The notes beneath the pieces were generated by a model. That model was not told the origin of the DNA and made no database searches. It saw only the letters and a program-made list of their open reading frames with translations. Below are positions 9,514 to 18,979 of a stretch of DNA of 64,000 bases, piece after piece. The number at the start of each line of letters is the position of its first letter. Within the stretch, counting starts at the first letter, position 1. Position numbers and translations under genes: made by a program. The stretch is from Adiantum capillus-veneris (taxonomy: Eukaryota; Streptophyta; Polypodiopsida; Polypodiales; Pteridaceae): NCBI GenBank assembly GCA_014529385.2, contig CM043952.1, forward strand, positions 64,160,870 through 64,224,869. The letters are read 5' to 3'.

Positions 9514-10988
9514 CCATTCGGAGTTGGATACTGGATAGATTAAGCCATCCTTCAAGAGTCGATTCACTTCTTGTAGGAGAGCCTTTTGTTACACAGATCC
9601 TAGTCGCCTTAACTTTTGAGCCACGGGTTTGGTCCCTGGAATCAATTCAATTCGATGCTCTATTACATCTACACCTCTTATTTTTGAGTAGTCAGTGATA
9701 AACAAATTGGGATACCTCCTTAACATATTGATGTAGGACCTCTTCTCCTCACAAGTAAGATCTTTTGCAAGCATCTTCTCAAATCCTTCTTCAAGGTGGT
9801 GGCATCTTTCATCCCCTCGTGTGTGATTGTCTATTGGCTTTTCTTCTACGGAAACATCTTGGGTGTTGGCGTTAAATACAATTCCATCTAGTTGCTTTCC
9901 TTCTCGCCAATCATACACCACCGGTTGAACCTTCTTAAGAATCAAATGACCACTTCCCCATTTTTGATCTGCATCCACAGCAATGAGCCAAGGCCTCCCT
10001 AGGATGATGGGATAGTCCTCCCCCTTAGCTAGCATGACATACATATCCACTCCTGCATCTATGTTACATACAGAGACTTTTACGTTTTCAATGATCCCCA
10101 AACACTTCACACTTGAGTTGTTGGCTAGCCTAGCTTGACAATTAGAGGACTTTGTAATTTCAAGCCCTAACCTGTTGATTGATTTTTCCGTGATCACACA
10201 CATTTGAGCTCCACCATCAACATATACATTAGACACCTTTTTACCCCTTATGTAAGCATCCACAATGGGTTCCACATCTTTTTGTAGCTTTGAGGCCACA
10301 ACCTTAATGGAAAGATTTTCTTTCTTCTTTGGAATTCTTGTACTTACCAACTTTGGCCATTGCCTTCTTACTTTGGCTGATAGGTGAAGAAGTTGAGTCC
10401 ATGAAATGTTTGGCTTTTGGGTTTGTAAATCCTCCAGGATTTTGTAGGGCTCTAGCTCCTTTCCCAATGGGAAGTCATTGATACCAATTTCCCTTCGCCT
10501 TGATCTTTTCTTCCTGCTACTTTTAGCTTCTTCCATCTTTGACTTCTTCTTCTTGTCCCTTCTGGTTGAATTTGTTCCTTCACTTCTCATGTCTTCATCT
10601 TTATCATGTGCTCTTGTGCGTTTTTTTGCCGGCATAACATCAAACTTTAGAGTATGCTCATCTATTACCTCTTCTAGCTTGATGATGTTGACGGGCCTCT
10701 TTCTTCCTCCTCATGTGGGATGGGAGGTATATTTGCTGGTGGTGGTGGTCGACAAAGGATTTGTGGGCCTTGAGCTAGTTCTTGCTGCACAGTGAGAGGA
10801 GGTAGTATAGGGGGGTATATGTCTCCCGAAAGTCTCCTTGGATGTGGACAATTGTACATTCCATGGCCCATTTCATTGCAATTCCAACATCGCAACTCTT
10901 GAGCTTGTCTTCGTTGATTGTGATTCCCTTCTTTTGGTTGTCGTTGTTGAGGTAGGCCCTGTACTAGATTCAGAGTGGGGTTCTCAAG
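9514..10988 (-). repeat. Tandem duplication unit B in T2 (1475 bp)
   Basis: Second unit, with the same ends. The junction CTCAAG|CCATTCGG at 9513/9514 joins gag sequence to RT sequence and shows this is one tandem duplication inside the element rather than two insertions. The in-frame TAA after RRLGSV is present in both units. Confidence 0.93.
9589..10635 (-). CDS. T2 protease region, copy B
   Basis: A 348-codon frame starting at ATG (MPAKKRTRAHDK). A basic N-terminal region is followed by a conserved segment (EPYKILEDLQTQKPNISW), the retropepsin-like domain (VYVDGGAQMCVI around residues 135-145) and YPIILGRPWL around 210. It ends RRLGSV with the same TAA as copy A. Compared with copy A it is unbroken but lacks 39 codons between REGKQLD and GIVFNANTQ. 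The start lies 41 nt after the gag stop, in the -1 frame relative to gag, and the -1 frame is open across the last gag codons. Expression by a -1 shift is therefore possible but not shown. Confidence 0.75.
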   Translation of the reverse strand: MPAKKRTRAHDKDEDMRSEGTNSTRRDKKKKSKMEEAKSSRKKRSRRREIGINDFPLGKELEPYKILEDLQTQKPNISWTQLLHLSAKVRRQWPKLVSTRIPKKKENLSIKVVASKLQKDVEPIVDAYIRGKKVSNVYVDGGAQMCVITEKSINRLGLEITKSSNCQARLANNSSVKCLGIIENVKVSVCNIDAGVDMYVMLAKGEDYPIILGRPWLIAVDADQKWGSGHLILKKVQPVVYDWREGKQLDGIVFNANTQDVSVEEKPIDNHTRGDERCHHLEEGFEKMLAKDLTCEEKRSYINMLRRYPNLFITDYSKIRGVDVIEHRIELIPGTKPVAQKLRRLGSV

Positions 10989-11642
10989 CTGTTGAGTTAG
11001 CCTTTGTAAAACCTCTTGTTGAGAGTTATCTCCTATTTGTGAAGATTGTGCAAGAGGGGCCCCAATTGGTGCTTCCATGGTTTGTGAAGACTCCCTCTCA
11101 CTCACTTCATTCAAACCCCTTGCTCTATGTGCTTGGAAGTGTAGTTTTCTAAACTTGATGATGGCTACCTCACGTGCTTCTTCGAAGGTGGATGGGAATT
11201 TTAGCTCTACTTTAGCCTTTAAAAGTGGATACAAGCCAACCATGAATCTCTCTTTTTTTGGAAAGTTAGGTGCACCACCATGATTTTCTAATGTAGCCTC
11301 CCACCTACCCCATAGATTGACAAAGGTTGCTTCATAAGAGGGATAGTCTTCAAGTGATACCTGCTTATGTCCAATAAGACATTTCCATAGTCCTTCAGAA
11401 GTATCACCTTGCCCGAACTTGGAGAGGAAGCTTGCTCGCAGTCTCTCCCAGTTGGACTTGATTTGGGGTTGCAAGGTCTCATACCATGCTTTAGCTTCTG
11501 CTTTTAGAACCAACGGGAAGGCTCGTAGCTTTACTTCCTCTTCATCTCTCCCGGATATGAGATGTACCATCTCCAAGTTGTCAAGAAACTCTTGCGCATC
11601 TCCCCCACTTCTTGCATAAAACGTGGGAAAAGAACTTGACAT
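10674..11642 (-). CDS. gag: Gag of Tat-type gypsy element T2
   Basis: 322 codons from an ATG (MSSSFPTFYARSGGDAQEF) to a TAG at 10676-10674. Residues 1-190 form the Gag core (EAKAWYETL, LWGRWEATLE, GAPNFPKKERF), closely related to T1 Gag. An intact zinc knuckle CWNCNEMGHGMYNC (C-x2-C-x4-H-x4-C) begins near residue 251, followed by a Pro-rich tail. Gag forms the particle and binds element RNA (family knowledge). This gag is complete, unlike the other T2 genes. A T-rich leader, the ORF1 remnants and the candidate PBS (12336-12345) lie upstream on the same strand. Confidence 0.88.
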   Translation of the reverse strand: MSSSFPTFYARSGGDAQEFLDNLEMVHLISGRDEEEVKLRAFPLVLKAEAKAWYETLQPQIKSNWERLRASFLSKFGQGDTSEGLWKCLIGHKQVSLEDYPSYEATFVNLWGRWEATLENHGGAPNFPKKERFMVGLYPLLKAKVELKFPSTFEEAREVAIIKFRKLHFQAHRARGLNEVSERESSQTMEAPIGAPLAQSSQIGDNSQQEVLQRLTQQLENPTLNLVQGLPQQRQPKEGNHNQRRQAQELRCWNCNEMGHGMYNCPHPRRLSGDIYPPILPPLTVQQELAQGPQILCRPPPPANIPPIPHEEEERGPSTSSS

Positions 11643-11720
11643 TTTGTTTAGACTTTTTTTTTTTTTTCAAGAAACTTTTCTCTTACAGGCCGCACAAGAT
11701 TGTTGACACTATAAATCTGA

Positions 11721-11933
11721 TTACATTAAAATGAAGATGTACACATCCATTGTTAATTCGTACTTTATCATAGGTAGAATAAATGGATTAATTGAAGCAT
11801 TGAATTCATTGAGGCGAGTGGATCCAAATATCCTCCTTATGATAGATTGAAACCTAAACTTAGTTGCAATGATTATATGAATGGATTGCCGAGCAATAGG
11901 CCTAAAAGGTTCATTATTTTGATCATGATTCAT
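11721..11933 (-). pseudogene. ORF1-like C-terminal remnant, second copy upstream of T2 gag
   Basis: The frame includes FGSTRLNEFNASINPFILPM and then KYELTMDVYIFILM. It parallels FGAERLREILASPNPIILPI at 12081-12335 and the T1 copy at 2179-2394. It is more diverged than the other two and lies directly next to its relative, so T2 carries the ORF1 tail twice. Confidence 0.5.
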
Positions 11934-12048
11934 GTGCTACTCCTCGTTGTTGGTTTGAAGACCTCGTTCCTTCATATGGCCCTTGATCGTGATTCATGTG
12001 CTACTCCTCATTGTTGGTTTGAAGACCTCGTTCCTGCATATGGCCCTT
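11921..12048. repeat. 64-bp tandem repeat, two copies
   Basis: Units 11921-11984 and 11985-12048 (GATC(A/G)TGATTCATGTGC and following) are nearly identical. They lie between the two ORF1-tail copies upstream of T2 gag. Confidence 0.9.
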
Positions 12049-12080
12049 GAGCACCCCTTCACCACTCCTTGTTCCTGCCT

Positions 12081-12335
12081 TTAAAACAAAATAAACACGT
12101 GAACATCAAAAGAAGTTTCATAATTGATGATTGGAAGTATAATTGGATTGGGTGATGCCAGTATTTCTCTAAGTCTTTCTGCACCAAACATAAAAACAAT
12201 GCGTTGCTGGAAAAACACTTTTCTATCTATGTGAACATTTACTCTAATGTGTTGTGAAAAATGAAATGGATAGATGGAAACTCCATTGTTCATCACTAAA
12301 AATTTGAAGGTAACTTGGAAATATGTTACCTCCAC
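12081..12335 (-). pseudogene. ORF1-like C-terminal segment upstream of T2 gag
   Basis: 84 codons, ATG start. The core VNVHIDRKVFFQQRIVFMF followed by SPNPIILPIINYETSF is shared with the T1 segment at 2179-2394. The frame begins right beside the candidate PBS (12336-12345), so the N-terminal ORF1 parts present in T1 (2417-3376) are missing. No function is known for this conserved peptide. Confidence 0.5.
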
Positions 12336-12345
12336 GGGGGCACCA
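12336..12345 (-). promoter_or_regulatory. Candidate primer-binding site of T2
   Basis: The minus strand reads TGGTGCCCCC followed by GTGGAGG; T1 has the same ten bases at 3544-3553. On the minus strand the sequence before it reads CTCGCCCTCATAAAG, so the LTR may end at CTCA with a five-base gap. Confidence 0.5.
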
Positions 12346-12349
12346 CTTT

Positions 12350-14330
12350 ATGAGGGCGAGCTTTTTGAAAATGGGCCCTCTAAACCCAAACCAATGGGCC
12401 TACCCTCACAAAATGTTCGTAAAGAGGTACGCACACTACTTGGGGAACCACCTTCTTTTGGGAGTGGAGAAGGAAACCAATCAAAATAACACTTGCACTC
12501 ACCCACTCAAGAAACACACTTTGAAAACCCCTTACTCTATATACACTTTGGACACTTGACACCATCAACGATTATGCAACCCAATTCCGTGCATCAAATG
12601 AAATATGCAATTTGTGGAATAGCATTCACCTTATCCCGATTAAGAATACCCATGATACATCCAATCTCCTCCTCTCTCAAGCACTCATCAAAAAATCATG
12701 CGCACAAGACTTGCCTCTCAAACACACAAGAGAATCACCTACATCAAACTAACACACTTTGCATAGAGAGCTCATCTCCATCTATGCAATGCAGTGACAC
12801 AAATAAAATCACCATGAGAGGTAGCCACATGCATATGTAATGAAGAAAAAGAGAGTTGGAGTGAGAAATTTCTTTAGACCAATTGAATAAGTGTGGAGAA
12901 ACAAACCAATGGTAAATTGAGAATAGAACACTTACTTGATTTCTTATGACACTTGAAAGTTTTGAAGATGATTTAATGATCATTAACATAACCATGAGAG
13001 AGATCATGATGTATTTACAATTTTTTGAGGTGCTACAAATGATTTATTGGGTTGATGGAGTAAGAGATTGTAGAATAGAAAGAGTGGAGGATAGAGTTGC
13101 ACTTCCTCCAAAGAGGAGGGTTAGGAGGGAGGATGTGAAAGAGGAAGATTTGGGGTTTTCTCTACTATTGATCAAGAACAACATGAAGTTGAAAATATAG
13201 GTGTGTGTCCTTGAGTCTCTCCAAGCGGGGCTATTTATAGTTGTGTAGGAGTGGGATTATGCTACACTTAATTAGGTTGAGTGATTAGCCCTAATTTAGT
13301 GTCCTTTGAAAATATTGGACATAAAATGAACTACTTATTCACCAAAAATATCATTTTAGACCGTGAAGGCTCCATAGGGGTACATAATGTAGGTGGGCCC
13401 TACCCTGAGGCCCTACGGTGGGCTCCTGCAGGGTATCTCAACTTGTCCGTCTTGGTATTTAGAAAGCATCTTTAGGTTGGTCCCATCACATGCAAGTGAC
13501 CTTGAACATGCATTGATCTTCTAGAAGATGAGTAGGGGAAAAATAAGATCTCACCCTCTTGATTTACAGTTCCCTTTTGCTGCGAATCTGACAGATTTAC
13601 ACTATTTTGACCATAACGTTTTACCTGTAGCTCGGAATGACATGCTTCAAAAGGCAAATTTGACCTTCTCAACATGTTTGATATGAATTTGGACTATTCT
13701 TCACACCCATGCACCAAGGAATTCGGTTTGGAAGTTCCACACTAGGTTAGGGAACCTTTTGCTTCCAAGTCTTTTTGTATGGGCCATTTGCTTTTATGCA
13801 TCCAAGGGGAATCATGCTTTTTCAAAAGGGTATGATGCTTAAACAAATAGAGGAGGGCCCAAGATTATTTTCTTGTGAAAAGAATATACAATTTGAATCG
13901 TTTTGAAAGGAGAAAAACTATATGTATATTCTTAAGAGATATTGGGCCACCTATGTAGGGGGCATAGAAGACTTGTAGAGATGGACCATAATCTTTGGTA
14001 AATACAAGTGGAGAGTTGATTTTCCATGGTAATTTATGTATATGGGATGGAAGATGGATATATTATTTTTCTACTACTAATTTACAAGAGGTAAGAAAGT
14101 TTGGGGGTAGATAGTTGGTTATTGTATGCTTAATTTTATTTACAAAGCAAAAAAGAAAAGGGTGGTAATATAAATATATGACTAAGGTGACATTTTTGGG
14201 AAGAGTACAATGTATGTGTCGCCACAAAGGTTAAACGAAGAGGGGGAATTTACTCTAGATAACTTAATATCGTAGAAAAATATATACACATATGAGGAAG
14301 AGGATGTTGAGTAGGCTGAAAAATGTTGCA
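12350..14330 (-). mobile_element. Probable 5' LTR and flank of T2, no genes
   Basis: About 2 kb without convincing coding sequence, between the T2 PBS and the LINE fragment. A minus-strand TATA box (CTATAAATAGCCCC, 13227-13240) is the clearest signal. The outer end is not defined, because T2 has no second LTR in the window. Small ORFs here look like chance. Confidence 0.4.
13231..13240 (-). promoter_or_regulatory. TATA box of T2 LTR
   Basis: The minus strand reads CTATAAATAG followed by CCCCGCTTGG, a good plant TATA context. It is about 890 bp upstream of the candidate PBS. Confidence 0.45.
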
Positions 14331-14369
14331 AAAAGTTGGTTACCATTTTATGCCACTCACCGCTTGGTC

Positions 14370-15465
14370 CTAATGGAGTTAAACTAGAAAGTGGAAAGGC
14401 TCTACAAGAGGGTCAACTCAAGAGACCTGTGGAAGGTGCGAGGAGAGGTGAATCTCGCCAGGTCCCTAGATCGGGAGACGGCCTTCCAAGCCCTAAAAAA
14501 AAGTCTATCGTAGGTGGCTGAAGTGGATAATGCATGTGCGGTGAAGGTCCTGTCGGTGCTGATTAAAAAGCATGTGGCAGTGGCCAATTCATCTCTAGTA
14601 TTTGGTTGTAGGGGCATAATACCCTCATAGATAGAGCTCAACAAATGGATTTCTAGTCGGACAGTTCTCAATCATTGCAGAATGATTGATTACATCCAAT
14701 ATCTGACCAATGGGTGCTTCTTTGTTAGGTTCAATGATCTGGTGGTGATTGACAAGATTCCAGCCAAAATCCTATTGTACCTCAACCGGTTCCCATTGCA
14801 CGTCTTACCATGGAACCCGACCTTTGACTTCCTAGAGGCCTTCAATGATTTGTCCCCCATATGGGTGTATTTTGTCAACTTGCCAATCTAGTTTAGGGAC
14901 AACCTCGAAGACCTTGCAAGCACCTTGGGTATTCCTCTATTCGTACCAACGCACAAGAAGTTGGGGATTGTGGAAATAGAGTGTGCATTTGTTGGGATAT
15001 ATGTAAAGCTACTCTATATGGTGATCAATGTAGGTGTAGGTCTAAAAGTGATCCCGATTTGATTTGATTTGAGACATTTTTTGGAGCATGTTTTAAGTGC
15101 AATGGGTCTAGCCACTTTGCTAGAGATTGTCATCTGAATGGTTCTAGGGAAGTCAAAGAGGATAAGGTTGAACATGCACAAGCGACCACACTCAAAGAAC
15201 TCACAGGGTCTAAGATGGACATTGAAGCTGCAAAGCAAGGAAAAGGCGAAATCATCAGAGTGTTCTATGACGGTGGTGTTCTGCGGTTTAGTGGGGTGCT
15301 CTCCATTTTTGACAAGGAGTTGGAGTCACAGGTTGTGTTTAACCACATCTCATGTAGAGTCCTTGGAGTAAGGATCAAGTGGGAAGGCTAGTCTTTCACC
15401 TCTATCAACGTCTATTCTCCTTGTGATGCTAAGGGGAGAGCCAAAATTTGGGATTTTGAGATCTC
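14370..15465 (+). pseudogene. LINE (L1-type) fragment: ORF1 with zinc knuckle joined to endonuclease
   Basis: From about 14390 one plus frame reads a DUF4283-like ORF1 region (YLTNGCFFVRF, PTFDFLEAFNDLSPIWVYF, EDLASTLGIPLFVPTHK). It is interrupted by TAGs after KKSLS, GIIPS and NLPI, each in a position where CAG would fit. After a frame change near 15060 comes a zinc knuckle CFKCNGSSHFARDC at about 15089-15130. The frame then passes directly into GVLSIFDKELESQVVFN and SFTSINVYSPCDAKGRAKIW, the middle of an L1-type AP endonuclease. The start of ORF2 is missing, so ORF1 and ORF2 are joined by an internal deletion. The reverse transcriptase and 3' tail are absent. Family assignment rests on these motifs. 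Confidence 0.75.
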
Positions 15466-15469
15466 CAGC

Positions 15470-17034
15470 CATATGCCACTCTACTGTGTATGAACCCATG
15501 CCTAATACATCGAGTGTCTTTCCATTTCTCTGTTCGTGAACCCAGTTAAGAATATCAAAATTCTCTGTAGGCACCTGAAATGGGAAAACCAAACCAATCA
15601 AATGAAACATGTCTAACCATTTTTTTAAGCAAAAACTTGTTGATATATCAAACCTTGAATGTGGCTAATAAGACAATATTGTTTTCGGATTGCACGCTAA
15701 AGTTTCTAGGGTCGTCTGAAGCAATGCTTTCATCTAATGCTCTATTCATAAGTGTTATTGTGACACGCTCAACCTTTGTCTCTTTCACTAGCTCGCACTC
15801 ATCCAATTTAAGCACAAACTTCAAGACTCCATTGCATTCCTCTTGAGAAACCTCGAACAATTGAACAATATAAGTCTGCAAAGCTACTAAATCATAAAAT
15901 ATATTATTGTATTTGTCATAGACCACTTCCTCTACTGATGGCTATCTGTACATTGCTTCAATGTGAAAAGGAGTGCCCAATGTCCGAAGCACTTCCTGGT
16001 TGACCTCCAGTCTTGTCTATCGAATGGAGAAAGGATTTGGCAGCAACTTGTGCTTGAGATTCAACTTCTTACTTTGTTGCTGCATAGTTCTGTAAACAAA
16101 AAATTAAGTAAATGGACTATTTCCAATTTTTCAAATGCTACACATATCCAATATACCTAAAAATTACAGACATTTGATTTGACAGGTGAAGACAATTGAT
16201 TCAAACACCAGACATACCTAAAAATTGCAGAATAACCTTTGTTGGATATTCCGGCTTCATCCAGAATTGACTGAACATCACGTGTTGGAGTTGATTCTGT
16301 TTCAAAAGAGTGTCAAGTTGCTTAGCAAAAATCTTGCAGTAGCGCTTATCGTCCAAAAGTTCGGCGACATCTTTGCGTTTTAGTATGAGACCATAAGGAA
16401 TTGAAGAAGTTGGTGTGTTGCTGTCAATATTTGACTGAGGATGTAGCAACGATCTATGCATAAATATGAAAAGTAAGATATAAGACTACAAATGTAAAAA
16501 TGAATTAAACCTGCTTGAATGATAATCTTACTTGATTGCTTTAACCCTCTTCTTCAAACCCCCAGAACCAACCTTCAGTTGTTCAATGTCTCATAAGCGT
16601 CGTTCTCTTAACCGAGGACCCAAGACAGTATTTTTTTCTCTGAGATCCTGCGTGAGTTGCGTGATGCTTTCGTCCTTGCCTTTCAGTTGTTGAGCGCACT
16701 CTGCCACAGTTTGCTTCAAGTAAAAGTTTTCTTTGTGTGCAAGGTCTATCTCAAGCTTAAGAATAACACTTCTGGCTGCCAAATGCTTGGTGTAGCCATA
16801 TAAACCAGAATAACTGTCTTCTACATAGTTCAACAATGATGTTATGTTTCTGAACGGTGGAGTTGAGTTGGTGATAGGATGCTCAGGATATATCCTACCA
16901 TCCACCCAAAGATCGACGCTTTTTTTACCTTGAAATCTGAAGTGTTCTTTTGAATCTTCGGAAAGGATGCCTCGCTTATTCTTCTTGTGGAGAGGCTCGT
17001 ATTCTCTAGACAGTTTGATATGCATATGATACAC
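15470..17034 (-). pseudogene. Multi-exon pseudogene with three short introns, unrecognised protein
   Basis: Minus-strand exons: about 17034-16532 (GRIYPEHPITNSTPPFRN, then a coiled-coil-like stretch KLEIDLAHKENFYLKQT), 16453-16218 (PYGLILKRKDVAELLDDKR), 16089-15654 (FEVSQEECNGVLKFVLKLDE) and 15574 to about 15470 (VPTENFDILNWVHEQ, SYTVEWHMAGDL). Introns of 78, 128 and 79 nt start GTAAGA, GTATGT and GTTTGA and end AG after T-rich tracts. The first and third joins keep the frame; the second is off by one. Stops are a TGA before DIEQLKVGSGG in exon 1 and two TAGs in exon 3 (before TRLEVNQEVLRTLG and before PSVEEVV). The last exon ends at the LINE fragment. I do not know the family; the last exon faintly recalls a GDxK motif of some transposon-derived proteins (tentative). 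It is the only spliced, non-retroelement gene structure in the window. Confidence 0.6.
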
Positions 17035-17459
17035 ATCGTTTTGACTCCTCGTCTAAGTTCTGTGTGAAGATGATAATGACATTGAGACAACTTGGTGAAT
17101 GAGAAAGCTCAAAAAAGAGGAGAGCGCAAGAGTGGAGCAAATGGAAGAGAGCTCAAGGGAAGAGACTGCGCGCAGGCCAAAAGCAAGAGAGACGCGAAAC
17201 TGAGGAGAAGAATAACATTAAATGCACCTCGTTGAGCGCCAAATCTTAGTTTTGAAAAATCCAAAAGATTGAGATAATCGGCGTTCAATTCGGAGCCGTC
17301 GTATGTTATCATTATCTGAACACTTTTTGAGAGTTTTAATAAACGTACCCCTGAAATCTGATATCCAAGTTTTTTTGAAAGCGAATATCAAAAATGAAAT
17401 TAAAGACTTTTTATTATCTCTCTCTAAGCTGACCTGGCATTTCTTACAAGGCCCATTTT
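17035..17459. other. No clear gene
   Basis: Upstream flank of the spliced pseudogene on the minus strand, then AT-rich sequence up to the E1 LTR. Short frames at 17109-17312 are unsupported. The promoter of the pseudogene would lie here but is not evident. Confidence 0.3.
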
Positions 17460-17691
17460 TTAGTCCAAACTTTTCCTAATGGGAACAAGAGGAGAGATGG
17501 TTACATCTCAATAGGGGTCCAAAAATAGGTAGTCTATCAAAGACCAACGTGCATCTAATGGAGCTTAAAATACCTTAGGGTTAGCTTTATTAAAGAGGTC
17601 CAAAAGTTAGTGTTAAAAAGTTCTTTTACATTAGGCAAGCTATAGCTGACCTTGAGGTGGGAATCCTACCCAAGCATGAGGTGCTTGCCGG

Positions 17692-17763
17692 CTTGCTAGC
17701 TAAAGTGCTTAAAGTTTTTGTGGGAACCTTGCTAGCTAAAGTGCTTAAAGTTTTTGTGGGAAC
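17692..17763. repeat. 36-bp tandem repeat in E1 LTR
   Basis: Two exact-looking 36-bp units (CTTGCTAGCTAAAGTGC and following) plus a partial third. They replace the GAGGTGCTTG minisatellite of the E2 LTR. Confidence 0.9.
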
Positions 17764-18101
17764 CTTGCTCAAAGCTTGAGGTGATTTTTATGTTCAAATG
17801 ACTAAGGTTCTTGAAGTGTTCAATTCAAAGATAAACTCTCAAGAGGCATAAACAGTTTCCATGCTTGAAAGACTATGTGCTTGAAGTGTTCAATTCAAAC
17901 CAAACTCCTTAAGAAGCATAAAAGACACGTGTCAAAATCCTCCACATGTGACCCTCATGATGTGCTTGAATCCTATTGGATAGGCTTTAAAAGGGTCCAA
18001 TAAGAATTTAGATGCATAAAAATAAACAACTAAGTTCTTTCTCTCAAAGAGGAAAAAAAGGACACATGTCCAAATGATATAATTAAATAATATGAGAGAG
18101 A

Positions 18102-18190
18102 GGGGGGGGGGGGGGGGGATGGAGGGTGTACCAAGCATGAGAGGGGGCATACTCCCCCCCCCCCCCCAACACACACACACACACACACAC
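18102..18190. repeat. G17 and C14 homopolymers with (AC)11
   Basis: A run of 17 G (18102-18118), 35 bp, a run of 14 C (18154-18167), then (AC)n (18169-18190). In one RNA or DNA strand the G and C runs could pair into a hairpin. The E2 3' LTR has only short G stretches at this position, so the tracts expanded in E1. Confidence 0.9.
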
Positions 18191-18561
18191 TCATTGTGTG
18201 GAGTGCAAAGTGCAAGAGAATTCCATCTCCTTCTCTAAGCTTGCAGAGAAGTTGAGAGCCTACACCAACACTCTTGGCTATGGAATGCAAATCCAACCAA
18301 GAGCCATGATTCAATGCTTAAGCTTGCCATCTTCTTCATCTTCATTACTATGTTATCATGCTATGCTAAGCAAGAAGAGTGATGATAAGTGAGGAACTAT
18401 TTCTTTCTCCTATAAATGATTCTTCTTCCTCTTCCCTACTATGTTTATGTTTCTACCATCAATTAAGTTCACCCTCTATGTTCTCAAAGTGATCTCACAA
18501 AATGCTCACTTTACTTCTCTTAATTCCCCTATCTCAAAGTTCATAGGCCATTTTCATTACA

Positions 18562-18575
18562 TTGGTATCAGAGCA
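18562..18575 (+). promoter_or_regulatory. PBS of E1 (initiator Met tRNA)
   Basis: TTGGTATCAGAGCA directly after the LTR end. TGGTATCAGAGC is the standard plant initiator-Met tRNA primer site. Confidence 0.9.
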
Positions 18576-18979
18576 TTTGGTTTCTCTTTTCTTGCTTAAG
18601 AAGAGAGGTCCTTAAGTAGCCTATTAATGGTTTATTTTGTTAATTATATTAGGGTAAGTGGGATTGGAGCTATTATTGGTTTTGTTAAGCCCACTATGTG
18701 GGATATGGTGCACACCTCGGGAGCTTTGGTCTTAATAATGGGGTCTTTTTATACTTTCCTACGGCTTTACCATTATTGATCCATAAGAAATTTGAAAAGA
18801 GCTATCCGGTCCCTCCGCAATTCTGCTACGTTAGACCCACCCCACTACTCTCTATAATTAACCAATTCGAGCCATGGGTGTAGATATTTAAGTGCTTATT
18901 TTCAAAGGCTAAGAGGAGTAGCGACTAAGGTTTTGAATTGCCAAAGAATACACTAACTAAACACATAGGTATAAGTAGC

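Larger units (their letters stand above)
5904..14330 (-). mobile_element. Tat-type Ty3/gypsy element T2, 3'-truncated and internally duplicated
   Basis: Minus-strand order: LTR region, PBS, ORF1 remnants, gag, protease B, gag tail A, protease A, RT, RNase H, second RNase H, integrase zinc domain. The integrase core and the 3' LTR are missing. The gag-protease-RT order and dual RNase H identify the Tat group. Confidence 0.8.
17460..18561 (+). mobile_element. 5' LTR of chromovirus E1 (left end approximate)
   Basis: Similar to the E2 LTRs: shared strings include CCTTAGGGTTAGCTT, GAGGTGGGAA, GTGCAAAGTGCAAGAG and AACACTCTTGGCTATGGA. It ends CATTACA at 18561, directly before the PBS, as in E2. Extra changes include a 36-bp tandem repeat (17692-17763), G17 and C14 runs and an (AC)n tract. 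The left end has decayed; similarity fades near 17460. The matching 3' LTR was not found because E1 is cut at 21984. Confidence 0.75.

Noticed and set aside
18030-18314. Minus ORFs with Gly and Pro runs
   Set aside because: Created by the G17, C14 and AC tracts of the E1 LTR.
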